Below, in pieces: positions 41,954 to 53,187 of a DNA stretch of 64,000 nucleotides. The stretch spans positions 4,677,001 to 4,741,000 of the forward strand of contig NC_051094.1 in NCBI RefSeq assembly GCF_901709675.1, written 5' to 3'. The first letter of the stretch is position 1. Each line of letters opens with the position of its first letter. The position numbers were made by a program, and so were the translations under genes. Under the pieces are notes generated by a model that did not search any database, was not told the DNA's origin, and saw only the letters and a program-made list of their open reading frames with translations. This DNA comes from Syngnathus acus (Eukaryota; Chordata; Actinopteri; Syngnathiformes; Syngnathidae).

Positions 41954-44900
41954 ATGGAGAAGGTAGATAAAGGAAAGGAAAATACGGCGGTTACGTTGGG
42001 CTAGCGTGCTGGCTCGTAGCTAGCTGTAGCGTTGCTAACTTTTAAGGGAGAAAAAGAGGAGCTAAGACTAGTGGCTAAAGTGCTTTCACGAAACACAGCA
42101 AAGTTTGCTCACTTTAAACGTCAGTTCGTTTGATTTGAGAGCAAATTAAAATATTCATCACGTGGATGAGTTGACTTTCTGTCCGTTCACTAAAGTTTTG
42201 AATGAGCTTTGTGCTGATATAAACCATTTAAAATGGCTGCCAGTATACAACAAATGTAGCCTGTGAAGCATTTTAATTTATATTTGTTTATTTTAAATGA
42301 TGCGTACGGTTTTATTTCCACTTATTCAGGAGGGCGAAGTGACACCTGCTGAGCCGACATGTCACTCGGGGAGGAGAACCGAGTCAGCTGGGCAACAACG
42401 CAGCAGCTCGAACCCCCACCTTTTCCAACACGAGCCAAGAGGGTAGTCGCACCCATTAAATATGGCATTGAAAAGCGTCAGTCAAACGCATAGCAGTAAA
42501 AGAAGATAGTTTTTGTGATGTTGGGCTGAAAACTGCAAACAGCAGGGCCCCCAAAACTGAACCCTGTTGAACATTTTACAACACTGGGGCGGAGGAGAAT
42601 GTCGAGTAATCAAGACTAACGCAAAACGTTCTATCATATAATTTCAATGCCTAAAAAATGTAAATATGCATCATATAAATCAAATACACATCATGTTCTC
42701 TGCCTCTTGTTTTTGGATCAAAGCAGCCAGCCATGTGCGAGGCCGAACCGGAACCCTCCGTCAAACATTAATGGCGGTGACTTGTCCTGGAGAGCAAAGG
42801 TTAGTCGTCCATCCTTCGAGAGTGAAATTACACAACCAAGTAAATCTGATAGCAGCTTTCTATGGCCCAAAATGTGTTTATTAAGCGGGCACTTTTGAAT
42901 TTTGCTGGATTGTGATTTCACACTTTGGGTTTGATACTGCCCCACAAAATGAGTTTCTCCATGTTTGGCTCTTGAGCCCCACAGAGTTGGGGGGATGTGG
43001 AATGGCTAATTTCAAGGAAATTAGTATGCTTCAGTTGATCATGGAAGTGTTTTGAGGACAGGATGTCAGGAAAGCACGTGGATCTGTTTTGAATTTCAGC
43101 AAAAACTTGTCCACAATGCTTTTATTGCATGTAATTGTATCTTTTAAATGAACTGTTGACTCAGAATCATGTGAACCTCCACAGGCAACAACAAACAGCA
43201 ATGACCCCTTTGTTCAAACCGGCATTGTGCATAACTCAGGGAACACACAAAGAAGAGGTAATCCAGTAATTCTTATTTGTTACATCCTAATGTGTTGCTA
43301 CCCAAATTGACCCGATTCAAACATTTAAAACACTAGAAGAGGTATTTTTTCACAAATTGCAATTTTGATCAATTTTATTGTTTAACCATGAATGTTAAAC
43401 ACGAGGTGGGTAATTTTTTTTTTTTTTTTTTTAACTGGCAGTTTTTTGAAAATCAAAGTGTCAAATTGGGGTATGAGTAACTTATCAAATGGTTTGTTAC
43501 CAAGACATGATTGGATGCCTGCATTGTAAACAGGTTTTAGGGATTCCAGATCGCCGAGGATAGCAAAACCCGCCCGGGACGACTTGGCCCAATTTGAGGT
43601 GAAAATGTCAGACTTCCCGCAGTTGGATGCCGGACCCTCGCACGCTCACAAAGACAGCCAGGGGCCAAAAGCGATGGCGGAGAGACGCCGGCCTTCCTCA
43701 AAGTCAACCTGGGCCGATGTGCAACAGCAGGTACTTTGGATTAAGGATAACATGGTTTTTTTCCCCCAGCAACTTAGACTCTTTCTGTATTTTTTTATAT
43801 TACACAGACAGCCATGAGAGGATCCCCGACTGTACCTGAGCTCAGACAAACCAACAGCCACATCCCCGCTAGCCCCACAAACCACCCCGCAGTTACATCA
43901 TGGGCTAATGTTGCTTCTCAGCCCCCCCCAAAAGCCTCTCAGAAGGAAAAGACTGTTGTGCTGGTAAACTTGCCATTTTCTAATGCCGCTTGCTGCTTCC
44001 AACGCGACACATAGTGTTGCCTTCACGTTTTGCAGACTGAGGAAACAGACAGACAGCAGCCGGGAGAGGGAACAGCGGCAGGGAGGAAAAAACGGAAGAA
44101 AAAGAAGAAGGGAAAAGAGGCAGATGCCGCCAACATGGAAGCTGAGGCAGAACAGTCAACGGTCCAACAGGAGCCGCCAAAATTTGAGGTGAATGGCAAT
44201 CATCTTGCCTTTGACTTCGATACAATTAAATGAATTTTGGTGGCTTTTGGCGATTTTAAAACGCATCAAGCGGTTGTCAAAAGGTCTGTGATGGTTTATG
44301 TTAAATAATCACCTGAGGATGTGTATTGCTAATGGAAGATTGGCCCAATATTGTTCAGGATGAAGAGGAGTTTCCGGGTCTGGCTCCAGCTCTGATTTTG
44401 TCTCATCGACCGGCAAGCAATAGGAACTCTGGAAAAGGCACTGCAGTGAGGGCCAACGCACGTGTGATCCATCAGACATTTCATACAATCTTGGCACGAA
44501 CTAACTGAGAAAAAAAATGTTTTTTAAACTAAGGAAAGTGAACAGGGTGAAATGGTGCCAAACTGGGGCAAGAATGCTACCAGAACGCCACCGACAGAGG
44601 CAGCAAAGAAAGGACAGGTGAGGATTTTCCTCTCACAAATATGAAAAAGGTATTTTTAAAACATAAATAAAAAGATGCATCCTTTTAGCATACTTATTCA
44701 CGTTGGGGAACAGTCAAGGTACCATTGGTAAAATAGTTATTATTTTGTTCATGAATTCCCAGAAAGCCGAGAAGACGTCCGGGAAGAAGAGCAAAGCTCC
44801 CGTGCAGTTGGACATCGGGAACATGCTGTCTGTCCTGGAAAACAAGCAGAAATCTCAGCTAGTCAAGCACAACGTCATTTCAGGTGAAATTCGCGCTCCG

Positions 44901-47460
44901 GGTGCAAGCCATTTGGAACATTGCAACCAGCAGTGCATTTCAATCTCGCCCTCTAGTGGTTGGAGGACTTCCTGTCATCCACAAGCAAACGGCGGTCCAG
45001 AAGAAGACCCCCAGGCAGCAGGAAAAAATTGCGCACAACCCGCTGGACTCCACAAGCCCCCTGGTGAAGAAAGGCAAGCAGAGAGAAGTGCCCAAAGCCA
45101 AGAAACCCACTGCTCTTAAAAAGGTTCTTTCAACATTTTATGCTCTTAAGATTTTATACATGCGCATTTGCAGCAAACCCCGTTTATCTGGGTGGGGGGG
45201 ATATATTCAGGGGTGAGAATTATCCGCGGATTTCCGTGTTTTTTTCCGTTGAAAGTATCATTTTCGTGAATCGTGTAAATCTGTTGAGAAAATAATTTTT
45301 TATTATATATGGGGAGGAGCGGCTGGCCAGCTGGCCGGGCAAGGTTAGCCCCGCTACTTTTCCGTGCTTTTTCACATTTGCCATTCTCATCTCTCTATAT
45401 TCCAGACCCACCTTTAATAGGTGAACATTTGTGTTTGTTATAACGTACTTTGTGAATACATTCTAAATGTATTTGGGCATAATTTCTGTCATCCTTAGGT
45501 CATCCTGAAAGAAAGAGAGGAGAGAAAGCAGCGACGTTTACTGGAGGAAAGAGGGGTGCTACCTGAAAACGATTCAACGGTCACCACTGATCCGGCACAA
45601 GACGAGCAACAGTGTGACGCTAATCTGACAGGTTGGTCCTCATCTCAGTTCACATTAAACATGAAATCAAAACAAACATTAACCGGGGTTTGTTTTTTTT
45701 AAATCCACTTTCCCAACATGAGCGTCCAAGTCACTTTTCTGCATGTCTTTTCTTTTCACATAAAGCTCCTTTTTGTCACTTTGGGTCATAAACCATCTTT
45801 TTGGTGAAACCCACCCATGTTCCTCAATTTCTTGTCAGACGAGGACGCCGGTGCTGTTTCGGGAAGTGACGAGCAGCCAGCAAACGAAACGTCAAGAGAG
45901 GGTGACGGACAATCCGATGGAGTGCAAGCTGATGAGCAGCAGATTATACAGCTCGACTTGTCCGTCACTGTGCCAGATCGACCCAAAATTCACAGCAGGA
46001 AGTTCAGAGAGTGAGGAGAAATGCAGCTTCTCTTCTTCTTTGCTTGTTTGTGACACATTGCGCAATGTTTTGTGGCATTCAGATACTGCAGCCAGATGCT
46101 CAGCAAAGAGGTGGACCAGTGTGCGACGTCTCTGCTGAAGGAGCTGAGCCGCTTCCAGGACCGCCTCTACCAGAAGGACCCCATGAAGGCTCGCATGAAG
46201 CGCCGAGTCGTTATGGGCCTGCGGGAGGTCCTCAAGCACCTCAAACTCCACAAGGTCAAGTGCGTCATCATCTCGCCCAACTGCGAGCGCGTCCAGGCCA
46301 AAGGTACAACTGTGTGTCCCTTTCTCAAGCTTTTTGCTTTGCATTGACACCTGAAGTCCCAGGAACATTTCGTTCTTGCTACTTTGTGGACCTAATAAGC
46401 GCCATTCAGGTCTGCTCAGACCTTTGCATGCATAAGGTCTACCAGAACTAAAAGTTGCTTGTTCTGAGGTAAAGTTGGAAGAAAATCTGAGATTTTGTTC
46501 TTTATTATGCCCGTCTATCCGATGATATCAGTGGTCCGTTCACGTTTTCAGGGGGCCTGGACGAGGCACTCCACAAAATCATCGACACGTGCCGCGAACA
46601 GGAGGTGCCGTTCGTCTTCGCCCTCTCTCGCAGGGCGCTGGGGCGCTGCGTCAACAAGATGGTGCCCGTCAGCCTGGTGGGCATCTTCAACTATGATGGC
46701 GCACAGGTCAGTGAACTCATCGTAGGAGCTACGTTCCAGACCCACCTGCCTTACCTGAAAATTGGTACTATTCAAATATAGATCTATAAAAGTTTTACCC
46801 CTCCCACATCCTTGAAGCATCTTTTATGTTTTACTGCAAAACCCATAAAATATATATATTGCTATAAATAGAATTTCAAGTGAGCAAGGATGTGACAGTC
46901 TATTTTAATTAGTATGTTGTGGATATTCAATAAGTAGCGCTTCGGACCCCACAGGACTACTACCACCAGATGATCGAGTTGTCTTCGGAGGCCAGGCGAG
47001 CGTACGAGGAGATGCTAGTGAGCGTGGAGCAGTCCGTCCAGGCGGAGTGCGGCGACGGAAACGTCTCTGAAGAGCACAGTACCGCCAAGCTGATTCAGCC
47101 CGAGGAGTCAGAGCCAGAGTCTCAGGAGCCGGAATACAGTACGTAACGTAAAGGCATCTATGTATAAAACTAAAACATGACTAAAACTAATATATACTGA
47201 ACATTTTACTACAAAAAAAAAAAAAAAAAGAAAAACAAATCTGCTCGAAAAACGAATTAAAACTAACGAACTATGAAGTACTTTTTTGTACAACTTGCTG
47301 TTCTCTGACAAGGAGCCGAATGGCAGAATTCATGATGAATGCTCTCCTCCCAGGGCAGCTGTGGAGGAAGCTGCTCGAGAGGGAGTCCAGCTACAAGTCA
47401 TTGAACTTTGACACGTGGCCCAGTGAATGTAATGAAGAAAATGAAGATGAGACCAGTTGA
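41954..47460 (+). CDS. secisbp2: SECIS-binding protein 2 (selenocysteine insertion factor)
   Basis: Binds the SECIS element in selenoprotein mRNAs and helps recode UGA as selenocysteine. Exons: 41954-41962, 42330-42442, 42724-42799, 43185-43257, 43534-43730, 43808-43963, 44036-44188, 44359-44445, 44534-44617, 44763-44883, 44957-45123, 45499-45631, 45839-46010, 46083-46303, 46552-46706, 46955-47138, 47354-47460. They sum to 2208 nt, giving 735 aa (human 854). The poorly conserved N-terminal half includes a Lys-rich nuclear-localisation-like run (exon 7). The SECIS-insertion block has HNPLDSTSPLVKKGKQRE. The L7Ae RNA-binding domain is in exons 14-16 (KVKCVIISPNCERVQAKGG, VPFVFALSRRALGRCVNK). 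The three-codon first exon (ATGGAGAAG) is the weakest call, but its phase fits. SECISBP2 is preferred over SECISBP2L from the short C-terminus. Confidence 0.93.
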
Positions 47461-48517
47461 CAGTGGCGACTGCGGTGAGCTTCTCACGACAATTGGACAG
47501 GATTTAATTTACCAGGTTCAATGTTCTTGCTCGGAGTGGGTGGGGGGGGGTACGTGGGGTGACTACATCATGTGATTGGTTGACTGCTGTAATTCTTATT
47601 TCCACTTGGATGTAATCATGTCGTAGTGTCAAAAAAAGATAATTTGCTGTTGACACCTGCAAAACGTTTTAAAATGTTGGGAGGGGAAAAAATGCAGTTT
47701 GTCTCCTTTAAAGTCAAATTGGCAGACGTTCCAGAAGTCAAACAATATTTAGAAGCAAGGCTAAGTTTTAAGAACAGCCAAAGTTCCTGAGTTAGTTCCT
47801 GAGAGATGCCAGACGCGGCAAAGTTTTTTGAAACCTTTCTACCACTTGCACTTATCAGCCCATCTCCAAACTAGCTTCAAATGTCAACCGGAAAGAGACA
47901 TTTAGTTTTTACTTTGTAGCTCACGCCCCCCAAAACAGCAAATTTTCTTTCACTTTTTCAGGTCTTGATAATGACACTACTGACTTTCAATCGTTATTTT
48001 GAGTTTGTTTTGTTAACTTTTCTTTTAACTTCTTAGGACCAAACAAGTGGCATAACGTACAAATAATCCCGCAATATGAAGTGAATGACAAAATATTTTG
48101 CCTTTATTTGACTGCAAAAAAAGAGACACGTAATTTGTGATTTTTATTTATTAGTTGTTAAAAAAAATAATGAAACTAATATGTATACGAGTGTATGTAA
48201 AGACAGGCCATATGTGATGAAAGATTAAGATTGACTACCTATTTTCAATGATTCCAATTAATAAATTACATTTTGGCATGAGGTGACGTCCCCCCCCCCC
48301 CCCCCCCCCCCCACTCCTCTGTTACTTATCATTCTTTCCACAAATGAATGACCAAATTTCCAACCAAAAAACACAGATCAACATGAACTTTTGTGGAGCG
48401 GGATGCTGTTTGGAATGGCACCTACCAACATATGAGGATTACTTGGTGCCCCAGCACAATGTTGAGTTGGGACACCAAAAGTCTTGATACAAAAACAAAT
48501 CCATCCTGTATCAACCT
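47461..48517. other. secisbp2-prlr convergent 3' region
   Basis: Shared 3' flank of two convergent genes. A plus-strand AATAAA at 48260-48265 could end secisbp2. A minus-strand signal (TTTATT on plus) near 48145 could end prlr, so the two 3' UTRs may overlap. No coding exon is seen. Confidence 0.45.
48290..48312 (+). repeat. Poly-C run (23 nt)
   Basis: Uninterrupted C homopolymer between the secisbp2 and prlr 3' ends. It would read as poly-G in a prlr transcript. Confidence 0.9.
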
Positions 48518-51500
48518 TCAATAGGTCGAAGACGTTTTCCCGAAAGGTGGGGTCAGGATGGCGTCTACGTATCCGTTGTCGATGAGATCGCAATCCATAC
48601 GAGAGTGTGTGGGCGGCAGCTTCTTGTGACGTTCCAACTGGAAGTTCTTTTTCGGAAGCAACAGCATTTTACTGTCCACCATCTTGCTATATTCCTCAGG
48701 GACTTTCTCCGGTCCGAGAACCTCCATGTTCTCGAGGAGGACGACGTTGTCGGATGTCACGTCTTTGACTCTGGTGTAGTCCAACTCCAGCCCGGCGTGT
48801 GTCTCAATGTGCACATAGCTGCTGTGGTTTGAAAAATCACCGCAGCCATCTTCCCGGTTGACAGCAGGCGGCATCTTCAAATTCGGCTCTGCTCGGTTGT
48901 CCTTAAGTTGGTAGTCGGAACTGAAGCAGGCCGAACTCACCGCGCTCCTCTGCTGAGCCGTATGATCCGACACAATTAGGTAGTCGACCATGTAGTCCTT
49001 CCAGGCCACCGCAGGAGGGAAGTCCTGGTGGATGATCAATGCGCTGGCGAGGTCTTCGGGTTGCCCACTCTGGATGGAAAATTTGGTGTTAATTCATTTA
49101 TGCTATGACTTCAATTTGGAGAGGAGCGCAGGATTATTTTGAAACAAGAACCTTGACCAACTGGAAGTCAACCCCTCGTATCTTTGGAGCCGGAACAGGC
49201 GGAAGCAGACGCCGTATCACACTGAAGAAAAACAACCACCGCTTTAGAGTATTTGTCGTCGCTTGAGTTTTACCTCCTTTGTAGTGTGGCAGGTACAAAT
49301 GTGGGGTCAAGAGGCTTAGGACTGGCAAAGGGGTAGCGATATTAAGAAGAGACATACCTTTTCCTCTTCAAGACCATGAGCCAAAGTGCTGCGAGAAACA
49401 AAAAGCAAGAGAGAGCCAAAACTAACACCCAAAAGGGTTTCTCCTTCCGAATACCTACAGGAAAATAAAAGACACTTCAACTGATTGATCAATTAGTGTT
49501 TGTCTTGAGTCAAAGCAAAGATGGATTCACGCACTGTTAGGGATCTTCATGTAGGAGGCTTCGCTCCACGAACTCCAGGAGCCGTGATCCAGTCGGCACC
49601 GCACCTGGACCACAAACACCGCCCCGGGATGAACGCCGTAGAGTGTGAATTGGGTTTGTGTCCCGGCCTTATACTCCTAGAAAATGACACCACCACACAC
49701 AACAGTCACAAAATGGTGGTGGAAATAAGCAGAGGAAGAACAAAAAAACATTTTTATCACGTCAGGGTTTCATTTAGTCTCTAAAATATATTGGGTCTTT
49801 ACAATGGATTCTAGATTTTTCCAATTTAAAACTGGCTCAATAAGCTTGGGGAACACTGACCTAATTATTTCGTACCTTCCAGTTGTTGTTGTCTCCTACT
49901 CGTTGTTGTTCTCTGGCTCTTATCTGATATTCCAGCGTGGCCCAGCCGGACTTGATGTCCACGTCCCCGGGATGCTCCCAGCTCACGTGCAGACTCTGAC
50001 TTTCAACTCGGTCCTCCGTCGAGAGCGTGACGTGTTCAGGTGTGTCAGGCTTCACTGAAATGTTGCAACCATGCGCGGCAAAACTGAAAGCCAGTTGTTT
50101 CGTCTGGCCAAAGCTTGTTTATTTTGATTTTGCCAAGTGGTTTACGTTTAAAGAAGCATCCCTCGGGGGGCCGGGACACAAATGCCCCGTTAACGCGTGC
50201 ACTTCACGTTATTACAAAACCAAAAGAAAGGGATTTTTGTAATCAGATGTTCAACATGTTTAACACCCTTTACAGACCAGTTCTGCTTCATTCTGCTTGA
50301 TTTCCCTTCCTTGTCACGCTGTAATTTTCCACAGTTCTTGGCAAGCTGCATGGGCTAATAAAACCACAGCAACCATTAGAGTTGACGTACACCACGATTA
50401 AGCAATCGTCAATAGATAGCAAAGTGAATGGCTGTTTGTCAAAATACTCTCCCATGATTACTTTCAGATACACCTGACATGGAACGTCGCCGATTCGTCG
50501 ATTTCATTGGGGTGAGAAGTCAGTATTACAAGAAATGAATATTTTTAGCAACTTTGAGATAATACAACCAGCTTGGGATGAGAATCAGAAATGTTTGGTA
50601 AACGTTTCAAAAAGAAATTCATAAGCAATATTACAATTTTTGGAACAGGAATCGCTAAATTCTTATCAATTCCCATCTCCAAAGACATCGTGGAACATTT
50701 TGGGTTTCTCTAAACATGAGATTGTCACGTTGATTAATACTTAAGGATCAAATTAAGTGGATTCAAGACTCGCCTAATTCATCCAACTTTTGTTTTGTTT
50801 TGTTTTTCCCCAAGGCTCACCAATTTCCATCACGTCGATCTTTAAGACGTCCGAAGTGGCGTTCCCCAGGGTGTTGGAGGCCACCACTGTCAAGTAGTAG
50901 TCAACCCAAATGGACGTGTGGATTCTGTCAAAGAAGCAGGTGTTGTTTCCAGCCGAGCTATAGTCTGGACACTCGTGTGTCCCCTCCAATCTGGACAAAC
51001 AATGTTGGCCATTAAAAGCAAAATTCCAGTCATCAATTGAAATGAATGAAATGATTTTGCTATGGAACTAAACGGACAAACTATAGTGTGTTAGCACACA
51101 ACTTGCTTCGTTAGCGAGTTGACATTTGTAATGTATTTTACAAATGTATGTGTTACAGTTTTTTTTTTTTTTTTTTTAAATTAAAGAACAAAACAATAGT
51201 AGTCATTTATTCAATTTCACACACTTGAATATGATGCTACAACGCACGCAGACTGAAAGGGAAACCTTCTGACCGTTCTCTCTGGTAGTATAAGCGATGT
51301 GTGGTGGGAAGTCCTCCGTCGACACCTGGCTCCCACCAGCAGGTGAACGTCTCCTTCTCGGGGGACCGGCAACCAAGCAGTACCGGTTTTCCCGGTGGAG
51401 ACCTGTCTGGAAACCAGTGCACGACAAACACAATGGTTAAGGTGTTTTCCAATCCAACTTTTTCCATGTGATCTTTAAACAATTAATTAGGGGTGGATAT

Positions 51501-52110
51501 TTTTAAGAGAAGTAAAAATCAACTGGGGAAATGTGGTTGCACAAGTGCGCACACCCTCTTACAACTGGCTGTGTTTAGAGTTAACTAATCCAGTTTAAAC
51601 TTATAAAAGGGTGTGAACACACCACTCCAATTAAAGTGGCTCTGATTGATGTCGTATCAAGTTCAGATGTTCTAGTAGGCTTTTTTGGTCATGTTTTTGC
51701 TTTGCAGAACAATCCTGAAGTTTAATGCTAACGCTGACTGCTATTTGGGAATGTTCATAATTGCCTCCACCTTGACTAAGGCCCCAGTTAAGGCTGAAGG
51801 AAGAAAAGAAAAAAAGCTGCTGGCACCATTGTGCTTCATTGGGAGGTATGGTCTCTTTTTGGTGCTGACTTGAGGTAAGACTATGCACGGTTTTACTTCC
51901 TCCTACTTCGAACTTTGTTAGCCTGATCACATACTTCCCCAAATCATATTCAAATGTTTTTGCAAAGCACGAATAAGAGAAAAAGGTCTCTTCTGTCAAA
52001 AGAAGCCTCGCTTTAGAACCGCTGTGACCAAAATAAACCAACTGACTGTTGCAATGGACAGCTGAAAGCAGCAACATTATGATTGTGGCCGCGCACGTGT
52101 CCCGCTTCAT
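48518..52110 (-). CDS. prlr: Prolactin receptor (class I cytokine receptor), short tail
   Basis: Single-pass receptor that signals through JAK2/STAT5. Exons (5' to 3' on minus): 52110-52047, 51406-51274, 50990-50821, 50054-49876, 49676-49535, 49454-49358, 49221-49152, 49069-48518. They sum to 1407 nt, giving 468 aa (human long form 622). Signal peptide is about 1-21. The first FNIII domain has [20 protein letters not shown] with WWEPG and a second Cys pair (CPDY...NNTCFF). The second has WSSWS at 216-220. TM is about 236-258 ([20 protein letters not shown]). Box 1 is PPVPAP (269-274), followed by [17 protein letters not shown] rather than a GH-receptor-type variant, plus the box 1 context, supports prlr. 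The tail keeps DYTRVKDV and NGYVD tyrosines. prlra versus prlrb is undecided. Confidence 0.93.
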
Positions 52111-52617
52111 CCTGTCACCTGTTGGGAAAAAAAACATCAGCACACACCTTTGTGGTTAACAATGTGACTTGGCTTGTTGCGGTGTTTGGAGTACAAATAA
52201 CAAGTAAAAGGCATGTGAAGGGCAAACAGGTGGCATTGTTTTGTACAATTCTGCAGAGGTGACAAAAATACACATGCTGTAAATAATTACAGATAACAGA
52301 TTTTTTTTTAAAAAAGTGCTGGTCGAAGTAGAAATTCAATTTCTATTCAGCTCCTTAAGTGATCTTAAAGCAGCCAAGCAGTTCTTTTGTATTTTATTCA
52401 TATTTTCATTGTTTTATGTGAAACATTGCATTTTTGAGAGAAAACAATTTTCTCATTAAATATGTTTAATTTCTCATTAAAACATTCACACTACTTCTCT
52501 GAGCAAAAAAAAAAACTTACTTTGCTTTCAGGGAGAATTTACTCAACTGTTGTATCCTTGCCCCTTGCAAAACATTCTGAATTGAATAGCAAAAGTAAAT
52601 ATGTCACTTTCACTTAC

Positions 52618-52749
52618 CTCCAAGCCCGTCATGGAAAATCCAGCGCTTATGGAAAAGACAGCGCGTCGGGCACAACAATCATGCCGACGGTGAGCTGCAT
52701 AGAGGCGGACCGGAACGCGGCTGGGTGAGGGGGTGGATGGGGAGGACAA
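52618..52749 (-). other. Candidate noncoding first exon of prlr
   Basis: On the minus strand the segment ends in a strong donor (ggcttggag|gtaagtga) at 52618. The prlr coding exon 1 has its acceptor at 52119-52120 (cccaacag), giving an 8-nt leader before the ATG. The 5' boundary is a guess. If right, the prlr promoter lies within about 440 bp of malt1. Confidence 0.45.
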
Positions 52750-53187
52750 GCCTCTTCTCGCCCGGCAACGCGTGGAGCGTACCTGCCAACAACCGATATC
52801 GTCTAGGAAGACAAGTGCTTGCCTCCACCCAAACCGTGCATTTTTACGACTTTATTCTACCCCTCACAATCCTAACATGCTCTTATACACACAAGTGAAA
52901 TGCTTTCTCTTGCGTGTGTAAGCGTAAGAATTTTTACAGCAAGGTGGCTGACCAAAAGAAAAACCAGAGCGCAACACGACCCTGCGTCCTCGCCTTCGTT
53001 TCTGTAGTGAGTCATCTCAACGAGTGAGACGATCTTATTGTGGGTCAAAGCCAAAAGTGGGCGCGGCCGCATCACTTGTTTGATTGCTTCTTTCGCGGAA
53101 GTAACCCACTTGTCGCCTCATCTTCAAGATGACTTGTGTAACTTTCTTTTGTTTGCTCTAAAATCAACAACTCTGTGACTCGAAGTC
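52750..53187. promoter_or_regulatory. Divergent prlr/malt1 promoter region
   Basis: Separates the inferred prlr leader exon from the malt1 ATG. It includes GC-rich 'gtgggcgcggccgc' (53056-53069) and 'tttcgcggaag' near 53092. The malt1 start sits in a YY1-like 'tcATGGCGGC'. Promoter function for both genes is inferred from spacing. Confidence 0.4.

Noticed and set aside
46083-47460. SECISBP2L instead of SECISBP2
   Set aside because: The protein ends soon after the L7Ae domain, whereas the L form, from memory, has a long conserved C-terminal extension. The gene block also fits the 9q22 context of SECISBP2.
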